DNA from: Parietichytrium sp. I65-24A
Taxonomy: Eukaryota; Sar; Bigyra; Thraustochytrida; Thraustochytriidae
Direction of reading: 5' to 3'
NCBI GenBank assembly: GCA_012862575.1
Contig: BLSF01000002.1
Span: 744,001-808,000 of the forward strand
Length of the DNA: 64,000 nucleotides
A model generated the notes under the pieces. That model searched no databases, had not been told where the DNA came from, and worked only from the letters and a program-made list of their open reading frames with translations. Positions 1 through 10,303 of this stretch are shown piece by piece (the stretch's first letter is position 1; every line of letters starts with the position of its first letter). A program made the translations under genes and the position numbers.

Positions 1-488
1 AAGAACTTGACCTGAACTGAGCCCCTCGGCTAATTTAGGGCGATTTTTGTGACTGAGAATGTTCCCATGTATGTGTGTCTCTGGAAATGCTTTCCACTCA
101 CTTTTGAAAACAGATATAGCGCTTGTATTCGAAAGAAGTGCTTTTCTATTTTTTTATTAAGATCGCAATTGAAGCTTTGAAGCACAAATCATTTGTTTGT
201 TCCAAGTCTGGCGCCATCTTCTCTGTTGCGCAATCACCCTCTTCGAGCACTCCTCTGACTCACCGCAAAGTCCTTCCTTCTCTGTTTCAATTCGTGTCGG
301 TTCCGACAAGGACTGAGAGTGAGTAAGGTCAGCCAGCACTCCTCAAGCCTTTTGCGTGGACCAATTTCGCATGACCTGCCAGAACATTACAAGTCGCTTA
401 ACCGGTATCGAACCGGAACTAAAGAATCAATCAGAAACCAAAATGTAAAACCAAAACCAAAACCAAAACCAAACCAAAACCAAAACCA

Positions 489-523
<35 letters not shown>

Positions 524-950
524 CAACACAACAACAACAACAACAANAAACCAAAACCAAAACCAAAAACCAAACCAAAACCAAAACCAAAAACCAAAAG
601 ACGGCGCACACCTTCCACGAACGGTAATGCTCCAGCTAGAGATCCGTACAGCATATTGCTGTTCGAGGACATTTAGTTGAACACAGTAGTGTGCCCACGT
701 ACATTTCAAAAACAAATGGTAGTTAGGAATTTGATTTTTGACTTTTGATTTGGAAAGTGTTGTGCAAGTGACATTAGTCAATTTTGGGTGAACTTGAACT
801 TGAACTTTGACAGGCAGAAAGGCAGAAAGGCAGAGAGCGCATTGGGTTGTTCACGCAGCAGTCACGGAGTTTCCCCGCGTCGAAGGTAGCGCCAAGAGTC
901 GAGGACACGTGAGAATCGGAGAGACGTGGTCCAGAAAGGGAGTTGGCAAG
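1..950. other. intergenic region at the window edge
   Basis: No convincing gene is visible. The only clear structure is the purine-strand-biased simple repeat at 447-599. The rest is presumed to be the 5' leader and promoter of the gene starting at 951. Open frames here start at non-ATG codons and have no recognisable protein features. Confidence 0.6.
447..599. repeat. compound (CCAAAA)n / (AAC)n microsatellite with one N
   Basis: CCAAAA-type units run from about 447, pass into AAC units at about 492-546, then return to CCAAAA units to about 599. A single undetermined base lies at 547, inside the array. One strand contains only A and C over about 150 bases. The N suggests the assembler could not resolve the array, so its true length is uncertain. 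Confidence 0.95.
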
Positions 951-2240
951 ATGAAATTCACCGTGACAGCCGGAGACATCAGGAACGGGCAGCATAGGTC
1001 GCTGGCAAGTGAGAACAGGTTCGGAGCTCTTCAAAGTCCAAGCCCATCGAAAATTGCAAAGGTGTGCAGGAAAGCGCGACGGAAGAGGCGCGTTGTTGGG
1101 CCAAAAGAAGCGAGCGGGCCAGTGATCGTCAAGGTGGGCAACAGACGCTCAGCATGCCAAATCTTCAGGCTCTACATGCAAGACACGAAAAGCAGGCTTG
1201 CTGCAAAGGTTCGTGTCAAGTTGGGCCTTGCAGTCGGCGCTTTGCAGCGAGCATGGAGTGGGTGCAGGCGAGTGTCCCATGTGGGTTCTTCCATTGTGGA
1301 GAAAGTCAAGAGCCGAGCCAAGGCAGTTTCAGTCGCGCCAGCTGCTCCATCCCGTCTGGATATGCTGGAGGAAAAGCTGAACCTGATTGTCTCTCGTCTT
1401 GATAAGCTCGAGTCGGCAAAGCCAAACGATGTTCGGGAACGCCAAGCCCAAACACAAGTACAAGCACAAGCCGAACCGGTAAAGCCGCAAAGTGCTCTCC
1501 CAGTTCGAGAGGAGGCGAAAACGGACAAGACACTGGAAAAGTACACGCGAATGATCAGAGTGGGGGTTCCGGAGCATGCGGTTGCACTTCAGATGAAGAA
1601 AGACGGCAAGGATCCTCGGGCTCTGTTTCCAGAAGAGACTCTTCTGGAGGAGGAAGTCGAGAAGACCAAAAAAGACGCCATTTGGAAGGCAGAGTCTCAG
1701 TCACGGCAGGAAACGTCTGAAACCCCGACTAAACGAAACCTCTCACCGCCAAGGGCCCCAAGGCCCGTGATCACAGCGAGCGATTTGCTTAAAGCCAAAT
1801 TACGATCAACACCCCAAAAAGCGCCAGCTCCACCAAAGTTGGTAAGGTCACCCAGTGCAGTCATTTCGAAGGACCAGCTCGCATCGATTCGTTTAAAAAA
1901 ATCGACAAGCTACAACTCGCCGTTGCCCAAAAGATGTGTTATCCAGCTGGCTGGGAGCGTTGAAAAATTGAGACTAAAGAAAACTTGTATTGAGCGCTCC
2001 CCGGGAGGTACTCCCCGACGTGCAGGAAAGCGTCGACGCGGTCACCACGGTGTAGACGCCGAGGAAGTAGACAAAAGCCCATCTCAGGCCAAGACCGAAG
2101 CAGAGTACCTGGAGCTCGCTCTGAGGCGCAAATTCTCTAAGCTTCATGCAACGATGCGTAGTCCGGCAGCAAGCCCAGCGGCAGCATCGACTGGGACCAA
2201 TGAGCCCTGGTCTGCCTCGAAGCCAGCTCGCCAGCACTGA
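951..2240 (+). CDS. basic coiled-coil protein with CCDC53-like motif and LKKT-like repeats
   Basis: A 429-residue, very basic protein without introns. ATG 951 (context CAAG ATG) is chosen because the open frame further upstream begins only with TTG. A short coiled coil lies near residues 135-155. Residues about 197-226 contain a motif beginning KYTRMIRVGVPEHAV, which follows the pattern K-Y-x-x-M-x-x-x-G-V-P-x-x-A-V-x-x-x-M-x-x-D-G found in WASH-complex subunit CCDC53 and in various actin-linked proteins of protists. Three short repeats follow at residues 273, 304 and 330. Each opens with VI and ends in LRST, LKKS or LKKT, like the actin-contacting end of WH2/thymosin motifs. A cytoskeletal role is therefore possible but not shown. 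It converges on UXS1, with 196 bp between stop codons. Confidence 0.75.
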   Translation: MKFTVTAGDIRNGQHRSLASENRFGALQSPSPSKIAKVCRKARRKRRVVGPKEASGPVIVKVGNRRSACQIFRLYMQDTKSRLAAKVRVKLGLAVGALQRAWSGCRRVSHVGSSIVEKVKSRAKAVSVAPAAPSRLDMLEEKLNLIVSRLDKLESAKPNDVRERQAQTQVQAQAEPVKPQSALPVREEAKTDKTLEKYTRMIRVGVPEHAVALQMKKDGKDPRALFPEETLLEEEVEKTKKDAIWKAESQSRQETSETPTKRNLSPPRAPRPVITASDLLKAKLRSTPQKAPAPPKLVRSPSAVISKDQLASIRLKKSTSYNSPLPKRCVIQLAGSVEKLRLKKTCIERSPGGTPRRAGKRRRGHHGVDAEEVDKSPSQAKTEAEYLELALRRKFSKLHATMRSPAASPAAASTGTNEPWSASKPARQH

Positions 2241-2436
2241 GCAGATGTACCTCAAGTAGTTCATTAGTGTTGTATTCGGATGCTCAGTCAGAGCATTTAA
2301 AGTCTTTATAAAGAAAAAAAAAGACTAAAAAGGATACTATTCTTTTTCCTCTCTGCCTCCCTTTGCTCGCTTCAGAACATTGTGTCGGGTGGCATCGGGC
2401 TCATCTTCCTTCGTTGCGAGGGGCCTATCTTTAGTT

Positions 2437-3864
2437 TTAAGCTGACTCTACCTTTCTCTTCTTGTGGCTGTGTTCTCCATACTTTTCCGTATTGGCATGC
2501 GCTGTATGTGACGTGGGCTTTTTATAGCGCCTCAGATCAATGTGCTTGAAGTACTCAATGGTCTTCTCGAGACCTTCTCGAAGCTTGACATTTGGTTCCC
2601 ATTTCAACACTTCTTTGGCAAGAGTAATGTCTGGCTTTCGCTGCTTAGGGTCGTCACTTGGGAGAGGCATGTAAATGATTTTTGACTTGGAGCCAGTGAG
2701 CTCGACCACGGTCTCCGCAAGCTCCTTGATTGTGAACTCGTCAGGGTTGCCAACATTGATTGGACCAATGCTGTCGTCCTGATTCATCAGCCGGATCATG
2801 CCCTCGATAAGGTCATCCACGTAGCAGAAAGATCGAGTTTGTGATCCGTCTCCGTAGATGGTGATGTCCTCGCCGTTCAGAGCCTGCATGATGAAGTTGG
2901 AAACTACGCGTCCATCGTATGGGTTCATTCCTGGTCCATACTACGAAATTTGAATGTATCTGTGTCAGCAAGATCCCGTGGCCAAGCGTCAAGCTGCACG
3001 AACAACGCGCCACTCGCCCAGGAGTGATAGATAAACTTACGGTATTAAAAATTCGGATGATTCGGATATCGACGCTGTTCTGTCTGTAATAGTCCATGAA
3101 GAGGGTTTCGGCAACTCTTTTACCCTCATCATAGCATGAGCGAATGCCAATCGGGTTAACGTCTGCACATGGAAAACAAACAATGTGGTCAGAAGACGAA
3201 TGCGAGTAAAGGTCAAGCGCGTGTTTCGATGCAAAACTTACGCCCCCAGTAGGACTCCTGCTGCCTGCAATTACCACCGGGCAATTTGAACGATTTTACA
3301 TCAGCGACCCCGCCTAACCAGAAAGAAAAGACAATTTGAGAGGCGCAACTTACGGGCTCATGTGCGGATCTCCGTACACCTCACTGGTGGAGGCCTGTAG
3401 AACTCTTGCGCGGACCCTCTTGGCAAGTCCGAGCATGTTGAGAGCTCCCATGAAAGAAACCTTGGTAGTCTTGATCGGGTTGTACTGGTAGTGCACCGGA
3501 GATGCTGGGCAAGCGAGATTGTAAATCTGATCCACTTCTGCTGTGAAAGGCTCCGTCACATCGTGCCTCACCAGTTCAAAGTTAGGCTTGTCCAGCAGGT
3601 CTGAGACGGTGAGACGCTGGCTTGTAAAGAAGTTGTCCAAACAAATCACCTCATGGCCCTCCGACACAAGTTTGCGACAGAGATGCGCTCCAAGGAAACC
3701 AGCTCCTCCAGTCACCAGGATGCGCTGAAAGCTTGTTGATGTAATCAGGCGAAGGCAAAACCAAGGTCCAATACACACTGTCAGCGAGTCCACGGCCGAT
3801 TCTCTCCGTTCGCGCGAACGACTTACCTCTTCACGCCAGGGTTTTCCTTGCCCATCTCCTCCAT
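2437..3864 (-). CDS. UXS1: UDP-glucuronate decarboxylase (UDP-xylose synthase)
   Basis: Converts UDP-glucuronate to UDP-xylose with bound NAD, supplying xylose for glycans. Five exons join into one 354-residue frame: 3864-3827, 3731-3354, 3264-3242 (a 23-nt microexon), 3162-3041 and 2940-2437. Introns are 95, 89, 79 and 100 nt, all GTAAGT...AG. The total of 1065 nt divides evenly by three, which supports the model. Visible family marks are the NAD-binding GGAGFLG, the NFELVRHDV and STSEVYGDP blocks, the catalytic YxxxK in SCYDEGK, and KRKPDI. An in-frame TGA just upstream of ATG 3864 fixes the start. There is no signal or membrane segment, so a cytosolic form is likely. The C-terminus carries a basic KKRK cluster resembling a nuclear signal, which is unusual for the family. 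Confidence 0.95.
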
Positions 3865-5000
3865 CTCCTCTTTTCACCAGAAAATCTTCACCACGAACCA
3901 ACAACGACGCTTTGCACCAACGCTTCACTCGCAAGCGTCTGAGTCGTCTGAGACCGCGTTCTCTTCCACCTCTCTTCGCTCGACCACTTTGAATGACGAC
4001 TGTGAGAATCACAGTGTGAGCACAACATCGACCCCCAAAAAACAATCTTGATCCAAATATCTTTGCCAGACTGTAAGTTTAGCAATCTGCCTACTCGCAA
4101 TCACGATGCGCCTACAATACATTACGATACTACGGTTGATGCTGACCATGAGATTGTACGAGTTGCATACTTTGAGACATCGACTCGAAATGAATTCGGG
4201 GCCTGGGCTGCCAGGACTGCCAAGGCACCAGGACCAGGGACCTCGCTCTCCCAGTAGTACCTGTATCATATCTGACAGTGAGTATGCACGCTCCACCGTC
4301 ATGGGGGATGAGAGCAGCATGTTTCGGACCCCTGAATTACGTTTTTTTCAGAAATTCACAGTCAGAATTCATCAGCGGTGTACCGGTAGGTGATTGTCAC
4401 TCGCAACCCGCTCTGACATCTCCTATGGTGACGTTGCTTTTCCCTCGATACAAATTTGGACGATGGTCAGTGGATGAGATCCTGCTAGTATTCAACGCTT
4501 GGGTTTCAGAGCTCCAAAGACTAGTATTTGGCCGCTTCGATACAGACGAATGCACCCAAAGCCAATATTGGAACGTTCCGACCAGGCTCAGCGTGAAGTC
4601 GCCAAACATAGAGAATTTTGTTCATAAAGTTGAGGTCAAGCTTCACGATGACGACGATGCAAGGTATGGATTGGGTGCCAGTGAAATCATGACATTATCG
4701 CGTGAGTACCTCTTCTGGTAGACGACCACAACGATTGACATTCAAAGATCCAGACAAAGTGCAAACGACAGAACCAATCAATCGAATCATATCAAAAACA
4801 AAAAGAGGAAATAGAAAAGAGAAAAAGGAAGAATAAGGGAAAACAAGGCAGGCATGGGTTTTGAGGCGAAAGGGAAGACTCTGACGAAGGACGGAGTCAT
4901 ATAAAAAGAAGGACATAGAAAATCCAGCAGGTAAGCAACCTAAAAAGAGCAGGAACTGTGAGGCGTACGTAAAACACTAACCACAGGCTCGGATTACTTG
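3865..5000. other. intergenic region with a possible unassigned spliced frame
   Basis: Lies between the UXS1 5' end and the PP1 3' end. On the plus strand, intron-like blocks at 4278-4351 (74 nt), 4386-4470 (85 nt) and 4702-4747 would join open segments 4194-4277, 4352-4385, 4471-4701 and 4748-4836, ending at TAA 4834. The donors are GTGAGT, GTAGGT and GTGAGT rather than the local GTAAGT, no in-frame ATG was found, and the product is not recognised. It is kept as a possibility only. The purine-rich stretch at 4790-4920 is probably PP1 3' UTR. Confidence 0.25.
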
Positions 5001-6005
5001 CTACCCGTTCTTCGGATTTCTTGGCGGGGTCGCCGGCCTTCCCTCTCTGCCACTTGCCGCTGCACCGCCATTGTTCACCCCGCCATAAGTGTACCGGTGC
5101 TTTTTCTCTGCAGGTTTTAAAATCTGGAAAGAACACATAAGGGTGTCATCAACGCTCATCATCGCACCGGCGTTGTCAAACTCTCCACAGTAATTGGGCG
5201 CGCTGAACAGCGTAACCAGCGACCGCTTTGCAAAAAACTCGTAGCCATCCTCTACGACTTGATGAGCCCGGCAAACTAAATCTAGGTCGTGTTTCTTGAG
5301 AAACATCTGCACAACGTCTGGACCGAAGGTGAAAGAGACACCGCGATCGTTCTCGCCCCATCCCATGAGGTCCTTGTCTGGATCCGCCCAGAGCAAATCG
5401 CACACGAGGCCGGTGTCAGGGACGTCGGTTGGCCTCATAACGCGCTTGACTTGGTCCATGGTGTGCAAGTCTGGGGACAGGCCCCCGTGCATACAAAAGA
5501 TCTTTTCGTCAATAATCGCTGCGATTGGCAGGCAGTTAAAGCAGTCTGTGAAGGTTTTCCAAAGCTTAATATTGTAGCGCCGCTTGCACTCATCATAGAA
5601 GCCGTAAATCCGGTTGATGGACGCACTCTCGTGGTTTCCTCGAAGAATGAAAAAGTTCTCCGGGTATTTGATCTTGTAAGCCAACAAAAGGCAGATGGTT
5701 TCCAGGGACTGCTTGCCTCTGTCTACGTAGTCTCCGAGAAAAAGATAGTTGGCTTCTGGAGGGAAGCCGCCGTACTCGAATAGCCGCAACAGATCGTAGT
5801 ACTGCCCGTGGATGTCTCCGCAGATCTTAATTGGAGCTTCTAGTTCCAACAAGATTGGCTGACCCAAAAAGATCTCCCTCGCCCCTTGACACAGATTTTT
5901 AATGTCAGATTCTGTGAGCGGCACGTGCTTGCCAGGCCGTGCACCACGGACCTCGAGCAGCTTGTCAATTACATCATTCACATTGAAGTCTTTGCTGGTA
6001 CTCAT
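5001..6005 (-). CDS. PP1: protein phosphatase PP1 catalytic subunit
   Basis: Ser/Thr phosphatase catalytic subunit, 334 residues, no introns. Metal-binding and catalytic signatures are intact: GDIHGQ (63-68), GDYVDRG (91-97), LRGNHE (121-126) and MHGG (172-175), followed by [13 protein letters not shown], the beta12-beta13 loop with the cysteine that microcystin modifies in this family. The tail ends [12 protein letters not shown] and so keeps the TPPR site (T326), which CDK phosphorylates to inhibit PP1 in animals and fungi. Length and sequence are typical of PP1 rather than PP2A or PP4. The start at ATG 6005 ([13 protein letters not shown]) aligns with the usual N-terminus. Regulatory subunits that would direct it are not in this window. 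Confidence 0.98.
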   Translation of the reverse strand: MSTSKDFNVNDVIDKLLEVRGARPGKHVPLTESDIKNLCQGAREIFLGQPILLELEAPIKICGDIHGQYYDLLRLFEYGGFPPEANYLFLGDYVDRGKQSLETICLLLAYKIKYPENFFILRGNHESASINRIYGFYDECKRRYNIKLWKTFTDCFNCLPIAAIIDEKIFCMHGGLSPDLHTMDQVKRVMRPTDVPDTGLVCDLLWADPDKDLMGWGENDRGVSFTFGPDVVQMFLKKHDLDLVCRAHQVVEDGYEFFAKRSLVTLFSAPNYCGEFDNAGAMMSVDDTLMCSFQILKPAEKKHRYTYGGVNNGGAAASGREGRPATPPRNPKNG

Positions 6006-6292
6006 TTTCCTCTGATTTGAAGACCACTGGGGTCGCTTTCACCTCACCGTTCAATTCTCGACGACCTTCTCCTTTGTCTTCCCGTATCTGCGCATACACA
6101 CACACAACTCTCTGTCAACCACCTTCGTTCCTCGACCTTCCAAGTTACATGTACATACAGATAGATAGATAAATCACACACTCACCCACACTTGCTCAAC
6201 TTGGTCGCAGATACTCGGCGACCCGCGTACTCTTCCGGAAACAACAAAAAAACAGCGAGCGACGCAAAAAGACAGCCAACTGCGCGTGACAG

Positions 6293-6311
6293 CTCTCTCT
6301 CTCTCTCTCTT
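6293..6311. repeat. (CT)n microsatellite
   Basis: Pure CT dinucleotides, reading GA in the sense of the PP1 transcript and about 290 bp upstream of its ATG. Confidence 0.95.
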
Positions 6312-6523
6312 CCGACGCGAGGGGTGGCGACTAGGGGGGATCCGTAGCGGATGACTGGGGAGGACCAGGGCGGCTGGGGAGATGGGGAGATGGAGCTGAT
6401 GATGTGAAGCGAGGAAGAAAGTCGCGCGCTCGCGAACAGAGACAACGCGCCGACTGAGTGGAAGGCTGGCTGTGAGTGGGCGGGTGAGAGGCGCGCCTTT
6501 CGTGAGGAGAGCCGCTCGACCTT

Positions 6524-6628
6524 GCTCTCTTGTCTCTCTCTTGTCTCTCTCTCTCTCTCTCTCTCTCCCTCTCTCTTGTCTCTCTCTTTCTCTTTCCTTT
6601 CTCTCTCTCTCTCTCTGTCTCTCTCTCT
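6524..6628. repeat. interrupted (CT)n microsatellite
   Basis: About 105 bases of CT dinucleotides broken by TTGTCT and TTTCTC interruptions. The PP1-sense strand is GA-rich. It is likely part of the PP1 promoter or leader. Confidence 0.95.
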
Positions 6629-7243
6629 GCGCAGAGAGGGAAAGGACGACATTCTTCCTTCGCTTCCTTCCTTTGCGGGTAGGGGTGGCTAGGCGCTTGT
6701 ATAGCCGCCCTCGTGGTACAGGGATGACAGGGAAAAGTTCTTGGTTTCTTGGAGAGGGGTCTTAGAGGATGAGTTAACGGAATGGGTGGGAGTGCGGCGT
6801 GAGGCGGTGAGGCAGGCTAGAGGGTGGTAGAGGCTGGGAGGGCGAGCGTTCTCCTCTGCGCAGGTAGGGCAGGTGAATGTTTTCGTTGTTTGTTGTTGCA
6901 TGAGAGGGCGCTGGTGTGAGGGGAATGCCAAGTTTTTAACACTTTTTGACTGGTTTTGTCTATCTCCTCTGACCTTTGGCAGGCCTCGTTCTCCCGCGAG
7001 CATACGGTTTCAACTAGCGGTCCCGTATAGTTCAGTACCCAGACAGGAGTTTGGGCTAGCACTCCATAGGCCATAGGCGTCACTGCGTTCAAGTTTTCCA
7101 TTTAAACGAACGTGCCTCACAATACGCCTCGTTAGTATTAAGGACTTGTTGGGTTTCCAATGCTTCTAGAGTTTCTAGTCTTCCGGGTTCCTGGGTAAAG
7201 TGCTATGTTTCTTTAGGCTTCCCTATCGCGCAGTAGGGTAGCA

Positions 7244-7477
7244 ATGGCTAAGACGCCTAAGCTGCTGCCAGCCACCAGTAAGCTACGGGATTCCGCTGGC
7301 GAGAGTAGTGAGAGCAGCAGGCGAGACGAGATCAGTTTACAGTTAGGTAGCGTAGTGATAGCGTTTGCCGTAGTGGCCCTTTTTTTCAAAGCTGTCCGTA
7401 AGCTGTGGATAAATGGTAAAAGCATTTTAGTTAGAATGTTCTGGCAAGGTGCGCGTCCCATGATTTACGATAGATAG
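7244..7477 (+). CDS. possible small single-pass membrane protein
   Basis: A 77-residue ATG frame. The N-terminal 30 residues are polar and serine-rich. One hydrophobic segment, LGSVVIAFAVVALFF, is followed by the basic sequence KAVRKLW, the layout of a small anchored membrane protein. No family is recognised and the flanks carry many stop codons. It could be chance. It is listed because it is the only ATG frame with a clear membrane segment in a 2.5 kb gap. Confidence 0.25.
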   Translation: MAKTPKLLPATSKLRDSAGESSESSRRDEISLQLGSVVIAFAVVALFFKAVRKLWINGKSILVRMFWQGARPMIYDR

Positions 7478-7860
7478 GCCTTAAGACATTCCTTCCAAAT
7501 TAGTTTATACACTGTTGCTAAGAGGTATTAAGTGTCTCAGTGGTGTCTTTTTTTAACGCCATGGACAGTAGTTCACTAGTGCAAGGCCATGCGTCAGTAG
7601 GAGCCACTATCACCATGCTCTATACAAACACTATGCTGCACCAAGCGCCGTTGGTCGTTTGACCACTCCATTGGCAAAAAGTTAGGAACCCTATAGGACC
7701 CGGATTGATCCTCACCATCCTCTTGAAAGATCTCGGTCCAGTGGTACTGTACGAGGCTATCATGTGCTGTAATCCTACTAGCTGCTCTTGCGAGTTTTTG
7801 ATGTTAAGCTGGTATCTATCATATATCCCCACAAGCCCATTGCGTTGCCATGATTAGGCC

Positions 7861-7915
7861 AAGAACCAACCAGAGAACCAGAAACAGAACCAGAACCAGA
7901 AACAGAACTAGAATC
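7861..7915. repeat. degenerate ACCAGAA tandem repeat
   Basis: Short A-rich units of the form ACCAGAA or ACAGAACC repeat about eight times with small changes. No function is inferred. Confidence 0.7.
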
Positions 7916-8536
7916 GATGATCGTGAGAATCGTTGATGTTGATGCTTTTTGCACACTCTCTTTCGTTCCTTGGCCTTTAGCTAGGCCGCACTCTTTAATT
8001 ACGGTCAATTTAATTCAACATTCAACGCTGAACAAATTAGAAGAGAAGAACCGTGTAAAAAAAGCAAGCTCGCATGTGCAGAGAGAGGTGCGAGGGAAGA
8101 TATTGCGGTCGAGAGTTTGGTTCGCCCGTGCTGCCGAAAGAAAAGTGGCGAGAAAGGAGAAGAAGGCGGTGCACACCACTGCTTTGAAGGCAACACCCAA
8201 TGGTACAGCACCCCATTAGTCTTTCGATGGAGAGCTGAGAGAGGCAAATGGTGTCTATCATCGCTACTCGCGCAATTCCGCTCCATTCTCATCGTAAGGC
8301 GCGCCACACTGCTCCAATTAAGGTGGGTTGGGTCGCCCAATTCATTCTACGCGTATACAAGCCTACAAATAAATTCAATTTTTGTGTTCGAATCGAAATA
8401 CGAACACACAGAGTTATTTATTCTTGACGAAAAAAAAGAGAGCTTTGGTACATACACTGCGTTTTTGGCTTTGCTGAGGAAATCAGTACTGACTGTGAGT
8501 GCCATACTGGTTCAAAACTGCCAGACTAAATCAAGG

Positions 8537-10303
8537 TCAAGCATCCACAAGAAGAGGGGTGTCTCGATCATCATGGTCAAGAGATTCGAAGAATAAGACT
8601 TCGTCGCCCAAGCTCGACACTTGATCATCCTCCTCCTCGAAAAAGGTTCCCAAGATGGAATCGTCACTATCATCGTCCAGTTCTATTTCCTCCACGGGCA
8701 AGACAAGGACGATTGACCACATCACAATAGCCAGTATAAGGCCACAAATGGTCATTGAAATCGTAAAGATTGGCGAATAAGAGTCCGACATATAACCGAT
8801 GAGAATCGGGCTTGGAACGTCTCCAAAGACGTGAATTGCCATCACGCTTAACGCGCTGCTCATCGGTCGATTGGCCTTCGGAACGGTCCACATGAGCATC
8901 ATGTTAATACCCGCGCTCACCATGAACACTAGAATGGAACCTGCAAAGAGCAATAAAAAGAACACCAGGGGAAGAACCGTAGCAACAGATGAAATTGAAA
9001 TCGCCAAGCCGAGAACCAGTTGCAAAACGAGTTGTTTGACCAAATCGTTCCTGCTTTTGCGGCCCTCCTTGTTCGCCTTGAGCCGATCTATAAGCCAGCC
9101 CCCCAACACCGTGCCAATAAACCCGCTGACCGAAATGATGAGCCCAAATATGACGTCCGCAGTAGCCTGGCTGATGTTCCAGCGCGGATCGCATGGGCGG
9201 TAGCTCTGGATGAACATTGGTCCATAAAATCCGAGGCCTGCCACCACACCTGTGTAGAAAGCATACCCCAAACAACCTAGAACAAAAGCTGGCCGGCTCA
9301 GGCATGCATATACATTCTCATACAGCGTCGTGCGAGGCGGTGGGGAAAGTGACACTTCGTCCCTTCTCAGATTCTCTGTACTAGCCCTAGCAAGGGACGT
9401 GTATTCGTGCCTATCGATTGAGCTAGATATTGTAAGACCCCCATCGTTTCGTGATGGGGCTATCAAGTCTGAAGCCCCACTGGCCGCACGGTATGCAAAA
9501 GGAGCATAGTACATCAGAATTACAAACGGCACCATCAGCGGCGCCTCCAAGAGAAATGCCCACTCCCAGTTCCCATTCGTTAAGGAAGAAATCGAACCGG
9601 CCCACATAAATCCGCACGCGGTACCAACCGGAATCGCCGTGTAATATATTCCGATGTAAAATCCTTTCTTACGAGGTTCGAGGACGTCATCCAGGAAGGG
9701 GAGCGTCAATGTGTTCATGCTGGCTTCCCCCACCCCGCTTAATGCTCGAGTGAAGATGATCAAGTAGTACGCCCAACAGGTTTCTTTGCCATCCGAGTTA
9801 CACAATAAGCCAGACACGCCAGAACCCACGCTGGCGAGAATCCAAAGTGATAGACCTAGACTGATTAGGCGGAATGGCCGCACCCGATTTGAGAGCTGCG
9901 CAAAAGCAATTGCGCCAGCGACGTATCCCAACATGAACGTGCTTTGCAGCACCCCTAGTTGTGCTGTGTTGATTCCAAACCCGGTCTGCTCAATCAGCTC
10001 ACCCTTGCAAGTATGCCCGCATATCCGACATTGTTCGCACACGGAGCTGCTGCTGTTCGAAGGCGCCTCACACACGTCAGTCTGAGTTTCGTGAATTGTG
10101 CCGCACATCTCCCGCGATGCCACGCAGCCTTTGATGCTGGAGCCAGCACCGGCGATGATGCCTCTGTCCACATAATTGAGAAAGAGGATGAAAGTAAGCA
10201 CAAACACCGCTCTCCGCGGGGTGAATTTGCGTTTGATCCAATCCCCGAGACAACTCTCATCATCGCTCGCTAAGCCTATTGAACGCGTACGCATCTCACC
10301 CAT
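8537..10303 (-). CDS. major facilitator transporter, spinster-like
   Basis: A 588-residue MFS permease with about twelve hydrophobic segments. Near the first membrane helix, LNYVDRGIIAG matches the NYxDR motif of the spinster branch (lysosomal or vacuolar lipid and lysolipid carriers). GVGEASMNTLTLPF resembles the family's GxGEA block in the fourth helix, and the LNRVRPFR region replaces the usual loop 2-3 GxxxDRxGRR. The loop after helix 1 (about residues 55-105) is long and carries seven cysteines and an NSSSS glycosylation site, suggesting a disulphide-bonded luminal cap that ordinary spinsters lack. The C-tail is acidic. The substrate cannot be told from sequence. It is divergent from the RSP2-like gene. 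Confidence 0.85.
   Translation of the reverse strand: MGEMRTRSIGLASDDESCLGDWIKRKFTPRRAVFVLTFILFLNYVDRGIIAGAGSSIKGCVASREMCGTIHETQTDVCEAPSNSSSSVCEQCRICGHTCKGELIEQTGFGINTAQLGVLQSTFMLGYVAGAIAFAQLSNRVRPFRLISLGLSLWILASVGSGVSGLLCNSDGKETCWAYYLIIFTRALSGVGEASMNTLTLPFLDDVLEPRKKGFYIGIYYTAIPVGTACGFMWAGSISSLTNGNWEWAFLLEAPLMVPFVILMYYAPFAYRAASGASDLIAPSRNDGGLTISSSIDRHEYTSLARASTENLRRDEVSLSPPPRTTLYENVYACLSRPAFVLGCLGYAFYTGVVAGLGFYGPMFIQSYRPCDPRWNISQATADVIFGLIISVSGFIGTVLGGWLIDRLKANKEGRKSRNDLVKQLVLQLVLGLAISISSVATVLPLVFFLLLFAGSILVFMVSAGINMMLMWTVPKANRPMSSALSVMAIHVFGDVPSPILIGYMSDSYSPIFTISMTICGLILAIVMWSIVLVLPVEEIELDDDSDDSILGTFFEEEDDQVSSLGDEVLFFESLDHDDRDTPLLVDA

Larger units (their letters stand above)
6006..8536. other. 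long intergenic region with CT microsatellites
   Basis: Two and a half kilobases between the PP1 start and the 3' end of the transporter gene. It holds (CT)n tracts at 6293-6311 and 6524-6628, a degenerate ACCAGAA tandem at 7861-7915 and one small ATG open frame at 7244. No other coding signal is seen on either strand. Confidence 0.6.

Noticed and set aside
2813-3277. 154-residue minus-strand frame reading through UXS1 introns
   Set aside because: It contains one UXS1 exon but runs through introns with GTAAGT donors. The five-exon model explains the sequence better.
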